DNA from: Clostridia bacterium
Lineage (GTDB): Bacteria > Bacillota_A > Clostridia > Lachnospirales > Lachnospiraceae
Reading direction: 5' to 3'
NCBI GenBank assembly: GCA_012515365.1
Contig: JAAYYM010000343.1
Location: 1-5,821, forward strand
Length of the DNA stretch: 5,821 nt
Shown: positions 1 through 5,821 of the stretch, in pieces
How the letters are laid out: each line of letters starts with the position of its first letter
Position numbering within the stretch: the stretch's first letter is position 1
Notes under the pieces: generated by a model
What the model was told of the DNA's origin: nothing
Database searches by the model: none
The model's input: the letters and a program-made list of their open reading frames with translations, nothing else
Position numbers and translations under genes: made by a program

Positions 1-1200
1 CCTGCAGAGGTATGTAATCTTTCAGAGTGTCATCTGCCTTTGTTTGAGCTGATGTGGAGAATGCTGCCAAAAGGACAGCAGGTGGCGAAAGACATGTATG
101 GGCTGAATGGATTTGTTGCTCATCATAATACGGATATTTTCGGGGACTGTGCACCTCAGGATACTGTGATTTCTTCGACTATATGGGCAATGGGAGCAGC
201 ATGGCTTTCTACTCATATATGGATGCATTTTGAGTATACAAATGATATGGATTTTTTGAAAAAAAATCTTCCATTGATAGAAGAAGCATGTATATTTATC
301 AAGGAATATCTGTTTGAAAATCAAAAAGGCCAGCTGGTAAGCGGACCATCGATTTCTCCGGAAAATACTTATTTGCTGGAAAGTGGACAGCAGGGAACAC
401 TGTGTATAGGACCAAGCATGGATACACAAATTATCAGAGATATGATACATGCTTATGTAAAGAGTGTTAATTTGTTGAGAATAGAAAGTAGTCTGACATC
501 TGAATTAATAGAAATAGAGAAGAGACTGCCAAAGCTTTCAATCGGAACACACGGACAGCTGATGGAGTGGGCGGAGGACTATGAAGAAGTAGAGCCCGGA
601 CACAGACATATTTCCCATTTATATGCGCTTTATCCTTCTAACCAGATTACCATAGCGAAAACGAAGGAGCTTGCAGTGGCAGCAGAGATTACTTTGAAAA
701 GACGTCTTCAAAGCGGCGGTGGTCATACCGGGTGGTCCAGGGCTTGGATTATCAATATGTGGGCAAGACTTGGCAGAGGTGATCTGGCAGGAGAACATGT
801 AGAAGAGTTATTAAGGAAATCAACCTATGATAATCTGTTTGACTGTCATCCGCCATTTCAGATTGATGGTAACTTTGGCGGTACAGCAGGAATCGCAGAG
901 ATGTTAATGCAGAGCCATAATGGTTACGTAGAATTGTTACCGGCACTACCTTCAAAATGGAGAGAGGGAGCAGTCACCGGACTTAAGGCAAGAGGCGATG
1001 TATGTGTATCGTTTTCATGGAAGGATGGCAAGGTAAAAGAGGGCTGTGTGGAAACAGGGCGCATAGGAATCTGCCACTTACGTAAGCCGGAGAATATGAG
1101 AATTACGTCAATTGATGAAACAGTTTCTATGAGCGAGTGTGATGAAATTCTGACATTTCAAAGTGAAGAATCGTTTGTAGTTAAATTTGCGTGTGATTAA
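1..1200 (+). CDS. GH95 family alpha-L-fucosidase, C-terminal part (5' end outside window)
   Basis: This is the 3' part of a glycoside hydrolase family 95 enzyme, which typically releases terminal alpha-1,2-linked L-fucose from mucin-type or milk glycans; some members act on L-galactose. The frame is open from base 1, so 399 residues are visible before TAA at 1198-1200. Numbering from base 1, conserved blocks occur in family order: PAEVCNLSE (1-9), HHNTD (41-45), GPSISPEN (115-122), an acidic stretch leading into EPGHRHISHLYALYP (near 192-212), GHTGWSRAW (241-249), QIDGNFGG (287-294) and ELLPALP (311-317), followed by a C-terminal beta domain to 399. The Asp in QIDGNFGG and the Glu in SPEN are probably the catalytic Asp and Glu known from bifidobacterial AfcA; this is matched from memory, not aligned. 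The family's paired catalytic Asn should lie just before base 1. The TTG at 40 is inside the conserved domain and is not a start. Whether the protein is secreted cannot be judged without its N-terminus. The family call is firm; the exact substrate is not. Confidence 0.93.
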   Translation, partial: PAEVCNLSECHLPLFELMWRMLPKGQQVAKDMYGLNGFVAHHNTDIFGDCAPQDTVISSTIWAMGAAWLSTHIWMHFEYTNDMDFLKKNLPLIEEACIFIKEYLFENQKGQLVSGPSISPENTYLLESGQQGTLCIGPSMDTQIIRDMIHAYVKSVNLLRIESSLTSELIEIEKRLPKLSIGTHGQLMEWAEDYEEVEPGHRHISHLYALYPSNQITIAKTKELAVAAEITLKRRLQSGGGHTGWSRAWIINMWARLGRGDLAGEHVEELLRKSTYDNLFDCHPPFQIDGNFGGTAGIAEMLMQSHNGYVELLPALPSKWREGAVTGLKARGDVCVSFSWKDGKVKEGCVETGRIGICHLRKPENMRITSIDETVSMSECDEILTFQSEESFVVKFACD

Positions 1201-1224
1201 AATTTTTATTTTTTATAATTACGG

Positions 1225-1253
1225 TTGAGAAAAGCAATAAAGTATGCTAGAAT
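1225..1253 (+). promoter_or_regulatory. sigma-A promoter with extended -10, upstream of the efflux operon
   Basis: The -35 is TTGAGA (1225-1230, five of six consensus bases). A 17-bp spacer separates it from the -10 TAGAAT (1248-1253, five of six), and a TG at 1245-1246 makes it an extended -10 (TGcTAGAAT). Transcription would start near 1260 and give a leader of about 143 nt before the adaptor ATG. It begins 25 bp after the fucosidase stop, so it separates the efflux genes from the upstream unit. The assignment rests on sequence match only. Confidence 0.6.
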
Positions 1254-1298
1254 TTAACATTAGTGATCGTGTCGGAGTTATGTAAGGAAGTATAAAAT

Positions 1299-1316
1299 AG
1301 ACATATTATTATGTTT
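1299..1316. repeat. small AT-rich inverted repeat between the two promoters
   Basis: ACATA at 1301-1305 and TATGT at 1310-1314 are perfect complements around a 4-nt centre. The pairing extends outward by one G-T and one A-T pair, to 1299 and 1316. The dyad lies in the leader of the upstream promoter and just ahead of the -35 of the downstream one, where a regulator could bind. In a region this AT-rich such a dyad may be chance, and no known operator was recognised. Confidence 0.15.
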
Positions 1317-1322
1317 TGTTGG

Positions 1323-1351
1323 TTGATTTTGTTTTGTAATGTGCATATAAT
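1323..1351 (+). promoter_or_regulatory. sigma-A promoter proximal to the adaptor gene
   Basis: The -35 is TTGATT (1323-1328, four of six consensus bases), the spacer is exactly 17 bp, and the -10 is a perfect TATAAT (1346-1351). Transcription would start around 1358-1360 and leave a leader of roughly 44 nt containing the ribosome binding site. Because the -10 is perfect and the spacing ideal, this is the likeliest main promoter of the adaptor-permease operon. It could act together with, or as an alternative to, the promoter at 1225-1253. Confidence 0.6.
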
Positions 1352-1361
1352 CTTCTTTAGA

Positions 1362-1374
1362 CAACATGGTGTTG
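1362..1374. promoter_or_regulatory. operator-like dyad just downstream of the proximal start site
   Basis: CAACA (1362-1366) and TGTTG (1370-1374) are perfect complements around TGG. The dyad covers about +3 to +16 relative to the start site predicted from the promoter at 1323-1351. A repressor bound there would block initiation; as RNA it could form only a small 5-bp hairpin. The half-sites are short, no regulator gene is visible in the window, and chance occurrence is quite possible. Confidence 0.2.
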
Positions 1375-1387
1375 GATAAAGTAAAAC

Positions 1388-1394
1388 AGAGGAG
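1388..1394 (+). promoter_or_regulatory. Shine-Dalgarno site of the adaptor gene
   Basis: AGAGGAG ends 8 nt before the ATG at 1403. This spacing fixes 1403 as the start rather than the in-frame ATGs six and eight codons later. The choice also keeps the two lysines that open the lipoprotein signal peptide. Confidence 0.85.
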
Positions 1395-1402
1395 TCAGTA
1401 CG

Positions 1403-2821
1403 ATGAAAAAAGGATTGATTATGTGCATGGTTACCATATTACTTGCGATGAGTATATGTGGATGTGCGAAGAAAGAAACAGAAGAAATTGTTTATGAAGA
1501 TCTAAAAGTTGAGGAGACTGTTCCGGAAAGAAGAACAGTGACTAATCAGGGGGAATTTATTGGTACTGTTTCAACAAGTGAAACAGTAACTGTTATATCT
1601 AAAGTATCGGGAGAAGTTTTAGAGACTTATTTCGAAGAAGGGGATATCGTATCAGAGGGTGATCTGTTATTCAAGGTGGATTCTACTCAGGCACAACAAG
1701 GAATTGCATCGGCTCAGGCGGCGTATGAACTGACAAAGGCAAATGTGGATCGTATGCTTGGCAGTACGCTTGATTCACAGGCAATTAATGTTACAACCGG
1801 GTACAAGAATTCACAGATCGGTCTGGATACGGCACTTTATAATTACTCGAATACTTGTGATAAGATCGGTGACGCAAGAAGAAGTATCGAGGATCTGGAA
1901 AAGGCACAGGCAGACTTGGGCGGAAAGATTGCGCAAGCACAGGAAAACCTGAAAACAGCTATGGCAAACCGTGCAGATGAGGCTATCATTAGAGAGCTGC
2001 AGGGTACTGTTAGTGCGCTCGAAAGTCAAAAGAGCGGAATTGCATCTTCTATCGCAACATTAAGTTCTACGAAATCACAGCTTGAGAGCAGCGTGCATAC
2101 TTATGAAAATTCGATCGCTCAGGCTGAGGTGACAGTAGAATCTGCTACGGCAAATCTGAATCTGACAGTTACAAAAGTGTTGGCAGAAGCTATGGAAACA
2201 GCTTCGGCTACTTTGAATCAGGCACAGGTAACTGTGAAAAATGCAAAGGAGTCACTGGATAATTATCAGATTACTTCACCTGTATCAGGTACAATCGAAA
2301 CAATCAGTGTAGAAAAATACGGTATGGCACAGGCTGGCTCACCGGCTTATGTAATCACGACTGATCATAATAAAGTCGTTAAATTCTATGCAAGTGAAAG
2401 CAATATTAAATATATCAAAATTGGTCAGACTCTGACAGTAGAGTATGCCGACGCTGTTTATCATGGAACCATTACAAAGATCGCTGACAGCATTGATCAG
2501 ACCACCGGTTTGTTTGAGGTCGAAGCAGGTATGACTGATGGAAACGATGAACTGTTCACTGGATCCAGTGTCAAGATACTGGTTGATACCGTCAAGGAAG
2601 AAAACTCACTGACAGTACCACTTGGAGCAGTTTATTATGATGATGAAGAAGCTTATGTTTATTTGGATGTGAATGGTGTCGCTACAAAAACACCTGTACA
2701 AACAGGTATTTATGATGATGAATGTATGGTGATCACAGAAGGTCTTAATGATGACAGTAAGGTCATTACTTCATGGTCGGCAAGACTTAAGGACGGGGAG
2801 AAAGTAAATGGGGCTAACTAA
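1403..2821 (+). CDS. RND efflux adaptor lipoprotein (HlyD/AcrA membrane-fusion family)
   Basis: This is the extracytoplasmic adaptor of an RND efflux pump, 472 residues. The N-terminus is a lipoprotein signal peptide: MKK, a hydrophobic run at about 5-18, and the lipobox ICGC with the lipidated Cys at 21. That would anchor the protein on the outer face of the cytoplasmic membrane. The first half of the lipoyl-like barrel-sandwich domain spans about 54-96 (VSGEV at 68-72, then EEGDIVSEGDLLFKVD). A long Ala/Gln/Ser/Glu-rich coiled-coil region runs from about 97 to 286. The second lipoyl half is near 287-320 (ITSPVSGTIE), and beta-barrel and membrane-proximal domains fill about 321-470 (SVKILVD, VPLGAVYY). 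The stop lies 14 bp inside the permease gene, so the two are translationally coupled partners. The helical region, nearly 190 residues, is longer than the roughly 75-residue hairpin of E. coli AcrA. No arginine in the protein is followed by Leu at +4, so the RxxxLxxxxxxS TolC-contact motif is absent. The exported substrate cannot be told from this sequence. Confidence 0.93.
   Translation: MKKGLIMCMVTILLAMSICGCAKKETEEIVYEDLKVEETVPERRTVTNQGEFIGTVSTSETVTVISKVSGEVLETYFEEGDIVSEGDLLFKVDSTQAQQGIASAQAAYELTKANVDRMLGSTLDSQAINVTTGYKNSQIGLDTALYNYSNTCDKIGDARRSIEDLEKAQADLGGKIAQAQENLKTAMANRADEAIIRELQGTVSALESQKSGIASSIATLSSTKSQLESSVHTYENSIAQAEVTVESATANLNLTVTKVLAEAMETASATLNQAQVTVKNAKESLDNYQITSPVSGTIETISVEKYGMAQAGSPAYVITTDHNKVVKFYASESNIKYIKIGQTLTVEYADAVYHGTITKIADSIDQTTGLFEVEAGMTDGNDELFTGSSVKILVDTVKEENSLTVPLGAVYYDDEEAYVYLDVNGVATKTPVQTGIYDDECMVITEGLNDDSKVITSWSARLKDGEKVNGAN
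2795..2800 (+). promoter_or_regulatory. Shine-Dalgarno site of the permease gene, inside the adaptor gene
   Basis: GGGGAG lies 7 nt before the ATG at 2808 and within the last codons of the adaptor. It fixes the permease start, giving an N-terminus of MGLTKLSLRRPV, which is the usual opening of this family. The overlap with the adaptor stop at 2819-2821 lets ribosomes finishing the adaptor reinitiate on the permease. Confidence 0.8.
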
Positions 2822-5821
2822 ACTATCACTTAGACGTCCGGTGTCTGTTGTTATCGTTATTTCTGCAATTATTATATTTGGCGTAATGTCGATATTCGGA
2901 CTGAATATGCAGCTGTCTCCTGATATGGAAATGCCTATGTTCATTGTATTTACTACATACGTAGGAGTTTCACCGGAAGACATAGATGAACTTGTTACAC
3001 AGGAAATTGAAGAAGCAGGCGGAACACTCAATGGATTAAAAGACATTCAGTCTTCTTCTGCTGAAAACGTATCTACAGTCATGTTCCAGTATGAATATGG
3101 AACAGATATGGATCAGGCGTATATGGATCTTTTGGAGGTGTTGAATTCAAATCAGAATAAACTTCCGGAAGCCGCCTCAACGCCTACGATCATTGAATTA
3201 AATATGAATGCGATGGCAACGCTGGTTGTTTCTGCATCAGCAGATGGAGACATCGACTTATTAAATTATCTTGATCAGGATGTTGTACCGGAAATCGAGC
3301 GTATTTCTGATGTGGCACAGGTTGAGGTATCTGGTGGAAAAGAAGCTTATATCAGTGTATGTCTGAATCCGCAGCTTATGAATCAGTATGGCTTGTCCAT
3401 GAGTGATGTAGTGACCTATATTAATGCGGCCAATTTTAATATGCCTGTAGGTACTGCTATTCAGGGAAAACAGTCAATGAATGTCAGCATCAGTGCGGAA
3501 TACGATACAGCTGAGCAGCTGCTTTCTATCCCTATCACAACAGGAAAGGGTTCTGTTATTCATCTTTCAGATATCGCATCTGTTAAGCAGAGTTATAAAA
3601 AGGGAACCTCATTAAGCCGATACAATTCGCTTGATAATGTCACGCTTAGTATTACTAAGAGACAAAGTGCCGGTGATGTTGCAGTTGCTAATTCTGTGAA
3701 AAAGGTACTTGATAAAATCAAGGCAGAGGATAGTGGAGCAAATTTCACGATTATCTATGACTCCAGTAAGGATGTAAAAGATTCATTAACAGCTGTCTTT
3801 CAAACATTGCTTCTTGGTATGGCGTTATCTATGATCATTCTGTTCTTGTTTTTTGGAGATATCAAAGGTAGTCTGATCGTAGGCTGTTCAATGCCTGTTT
3901 CCATACTTTTGACACTAATTGCAATGTATTTTGTAGGCTTCTCGTTAAATGTAGTAACAATGGGAGGACTTGTAATCGGTGTCGGAATGATGGTTGATAA
4001 CTCGATTGTTGTATTAGAAAGCTGCTTTAGAAAACGAGATGAGGATCTGGATTTCTTTGAGGCAGCAGAGCAGGGAACAAAATTCGTCCTAAACTCTATT
4101 GTGGCATCTACCACGACAACAGTTGCAGTCTTTCTTCCAATCAGTATGACAAAAGGGCTTTCCGGACAGATGTTTGGACCACTGGGATTTACCATAGTAT
4201 TCTCACTGCTGGCATCTTTGATTTCAGCAATTACATTGGTACCATTATTCTTCTCGAAATATAAACCTAAGGAAAAGAAGGAAAGTCCGGTAGCAAAAGC
4301 ACTGGATAAGATTTCAACAGGCTATAGCAATCTCTTAAGACGCGTACTGCATCATAAAAAACTGGCAGCAGTATTTGCAGTTGCTCTATTGGTGGCATCG
4401 GGATTTGCAGCAACTTTTCTTAATATGGAACTGATGCCTACAGTTGATCAAGGACAGATTTCCTTTAAAATATCGGGGCGTCCGGGATTGAGGCTGGAGG
4501 AGTATGATGAACTGCTTAAGGAGTTAGAGGAACTAGTCGCATCAAATCCAGATGTAGATACCTATAATGTGTCCGCAGACAGCGCCGATGCATCGGCTTC
4601 TGTCAGTGTATATTTGAAAAAGGACCGCGCGAAGGAAACATGGGAGACCGCTCAGGAGTGGTCGCTTATGATGAGTGAAGTAACCGGTTTTGATGTAGAT
4701 GTTCAAGAGGTCAGCAACAGTGGTATGGGTGACACCAGCTCAATGGGTGGTGGAAATGTAGTTACGATTACCTTGATGGGTAATACCATGGAAGATTTGA
4801 AAGAAGCATCTGCCAGTGTGGAAGAGGTTATGAAAAGCACGAAGGGCGTTATTGATGTTACTTCAACTGCAAATAAAGGTGGTACAAAAGCGAAGCTTGT
4901 GATTGATCCGTTAAAGGCTGAAGCAGTTGGATTTACACCGGCAATGGTTGCTTCCAATATTAATATGGCACTGAGTGGAGTGGAAACAATTGATATCACC
5001 AGTGACCAAAAGATTTATACGGTTACAGTAGAGTATCCGGAGGACTTGTATCGAGATGTATCTGATCTTAAAAATCTAGTGTTACAGTCGCCATCCGGAA
5101 AGAGTGTTATGGTCAGTGACGTAGCAGACACTGTTTATACGGACAGTGCAGAAAGCATCACGAGAGCAAATGGAAAATATAGTGTTGATGTTACGGCTAC
5201 GACATTAAAGGATGAAAAGTTCAATGCTCAGAAATCAATTGAAGCTATGGTTTCAAGTATGGAATTCAGAAATGGTGTTACGACAGGCTCTACTATGTTA
5301 ACAGATATGATGAATGAAGAATTCACAAGCCTCGGTATGGCTATTATCATAGCAATTCTTCTTGTACTCATGATTATGGCAATGCAATTTGAATCTATCA
5401 AGTTTTCATTGATGGTTATGTGGTGTATTCCATTCAGTTTGGTTGGATCGATTGGTCTCATGTTACTTAGTGGAACTACGATCACCATGGTTTCTATGAT
5501 GGGTATCTTAATGCTTGTCGGATCTGTTGTTAATAACGGTATTTTGTTTGTGGATACAGCCAATCAGCTGCGTTCGGATTATGAACGTGAAGACGCATTA
5601 GTGGAAACAGGAAGAATTCGTTTGAGACCTATTTTAATGACAACTCTCACGACAGTACTTGCCATGGTTCCAATGTCTCTAGGCATTGGAGAAGGTACAG
5701 AAATGATGCAGAGTATGGGTGTTGTTATCATTGGTGGATTTGCTGCATCTACAGTATTGACATTATTCCTTGTTCCTGTATTTTATTATCTGTTAGACCA
5801 GATCAATAATGGAGAAAGAAA
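2808..5821 (+). CDS. RND-family efflux permease (AcrB/SwrC-like, HAE type), 3' end outside window
   Basis: This is the inner-membrane antiporter of an RND efflux pump: 1004 codons, uninterrupted and in frame to the window edge. Family members are about 1030-1065 residues, so only a short cytoplasmic tail is missing. TM1 is at about 11-30, the first periplasmic-type porter half about 31-325 (SPEDIDELVTQEIEE), TM2-TM6 about 330-482, a basic cytoplasmic loop about 483-518, TM7 about 519-537, the second porter half about 540-838, and TM8-TM12 about 842-998. TM4 carries GVGMMVDNSIVVLE with D397 and N398, at the positions of AcrB D407 and D408. TM10 carries GSVVNNGILFVD with N909 at the AcrB K940 position. 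TM11 carries RIRLRPILMTT with R938 and T945, matching AcrB R971 and T978. D-N and N-N forms are, to my knowledge, common in Firmicutes and Bacteroidetes RND proteins, so the pump is probably functional. A Gly/Ser/Met-rich loop sits at 636-650. The gene is coupled to the adaptor gene. Possible substrates include drugs, bile acids, lipids or a self-made amphiphile; the sequence does not decide between them. Confidence 0.95.
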   Translation, partial: MGLTKLSLRRPVSVVIVISAIIIFGVMSIFGLNMQLSPDMEMPMFIVFTTYVGVSPEDIDELVTQEIEEAGGTLNGLKDIQSSSAENVSTVMFQYEYGTDMDQAYMDLLEVLNSNQNKLPEAASTPTIIELNMNAMATLVVSASADGDIDLLNYLDQDVVPEIERISDVAQVEVSGGKEAYISVCLNPQLMNQYGLSMSDVVTYINAANFNMPVGTAIQGKQSMNVSISAEYDTAEQLLSIPITTGKGSVIHLSDIASVKQSYKKGTSLSRYNSLDNVTLSITKRQSAGDVAVANSVKKVLDKIKAEDSGANFTIIYDSSKDVKDSLTAVFQTLLLGMALSMIILFLFFGDIKGSLIVGCSMPVSILLTLIAMYFVGFSLNVVTMGGLVIGVGMMVDNSIVVLESCFRKRDEDLDFFEAAEQGTKFVLNSIVASTTTTVAVFLPISMTKGLSGQMFGPLGFTIVFSLLASLISAITLVPLFFSKYKPKEKKESPVAKALDKISTGYSNLLRRVLHHKKLAAVFAVALLVASGFAATFLNMELMPTVDQGQISFKISGRPGLRLEEYDELLKELEELVASNPDVDTYNVSADSADASASVSVYLKKDRAKETWETAQEWSLMMSEVTGFDVDVQEVSNSGMGDTSSMGGGNVVTITLMGNTMEDLKEASASVEEVMKSTKGVIDVTSTANKGGTKAKLVIDPLKAEAVGFTPAMVASNINMALSGVETIDITSDQKIYTVTVEYPEDLYRDVSDLKNLVLQSPSGKSVMVSDVADTVYTDSAESITRANGKYSVDVTATTLKDEKFNAQKSIEAMVSSMEFRNGVTTGSTMLTDMMNEEFTSLGMAIIIAILLVLMIMAMQFESIKFSLMVMWCIPFSLVGSIGLMLLSGTTITMVSMMGILMLVGSVVNNGILFVDTANQLRSDYEREDALVETGRIRLRPILMTTLTTVLAMVPMSLGIGEGTEMMQSMGVVIIGGFAASTVLTLFLVPVFYYLLDQINNGER

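Noticed and set aside
40..42. TTG at 40 as the start of the fucosidase gene
   Set aside because: The conserved GH95 sequence PAEVCNLSE continues upstream in frame to base 1, so the TTG encodes an internal Leu of a gene cut by the window edge.
22..450. Reverse-strand ORF of 142 residues opposite the fucosidase
   Set aside because: The plus strand here encodes conserved GH95 blocks. The reverse product is rich in Cys, His and Ile and matches no family I know.
1198..1220. Possible intrinsic terminator after the fucosidase gene
   Set aside because: There is a T-rich tract, but the only dyad (TAAAA/TTTTA) has no room for a loop and no G or C in the stem.
1268..1296. A third promoter using TATAAA at 1291-1296
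   Set aside because: At 17-18 bp upstream the -35 position reads CGTGTC or TCGTGT, far from consensus.
1311..1379. Short ORF in the leader (ATG at 1311, 22 codons, Phe/Cys/Ile rich) as a possible leader peptide
   Set aside because: No Shine-Dalgarno lies at a workable distance; the nearest purine-rich stretch (1283-1290) is about 20 nt away. The ORF also runs through the -35 and -10 of the proximal promoter. The composition looks like translated AT-rich spacer.
2771..3046. Reverse-strand ORF across the adaptor-permease junction
   Set aside because: It lies opposite two clearly conserved coding regions, has a Ser/Ile/Thr-rich composition typical of antisense frames, and resembles no recognised family.
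3800..4195. Reverse-strand ORF of 131 residues inside the permease gene
   Set aside because: It is antisense to TM2-TM5 of the permease, whose reading frame is continuous and carries family motifs. It has no recognisable domain or start signals.
4703..5563. Two further reverse-strand ORFs (4703-4999 and 5228-5563) inside the permease gene
   Set aside because: Both are shadows of the conserved porter and TM8-TM10 coding sequence, with low-complexity Ile/Thr/Ser/Pro translations.

Overview
The window reads as chromosomal DNA from a low-GC, Gram-positive gut Clostridia, most likely of the Lachnospiraceae type. The evidence is AT-leaning codon choice, strong purine-rich Shine-Dalgarno sites, textbook sigma-A promoters, a GH95 fucosidase typical of glycan-foraging gut bacteria, and an RND pump with Firmicutes-type transmembrane motifs. 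The genus is inferred from protein style only; there is no rRNA or other phylogenetic marker here.

Layout, all on the + strand. Bases 1-1200 hold the C-terminal 399 residues of a GH95 alpha-L-fucosidase whose start lies upstream of the window. Bases 1201-1402 are a 202-bp intergenic region with no GC-rich terminator hairpin, two good sigma-A-type promoters (1225-1253 and 1323-1351) and two small inverted repeats. Bases 1403-2821 encode a complete 472-residue lipoprotein adaptor of the HlyD/AcrA membrane-fusion family. Bases 2808-5821 encode an RND permease that overlaps the adaptor gene by 14 bp and is still open at the window edge (1004 codons visible, through all twelve expected membrane segments). 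Because no stop codon falls inside the window, this permease is easy to miss in a stop-to-stop ORF search.

The adaptor and permease form a translationally coupled two-gene efflux operon. The permease would move substrates by ion or proton antiport, and the lipid-anchored adaptor would sit on the outer face of the same membrane. No TolC-like outer-membrane factor is present, and a Gram-positive cell would have no use for one; the adaptor also lacks the TolC-tip motif. The fucosidase looks like the end of a separate glycan-utilisation unit.

I found no RNA gene, mobile element, CRISPR array or broken gene, and nothing that amounts to a clearly new system. The points most worth a second look are the permease's altered proton-relay residues (Asp-Asn-Asn instead of Asp-Asp-Lys), the adaptor's missing TolC motif, and the two-promoter leader with an operator-like dyad.
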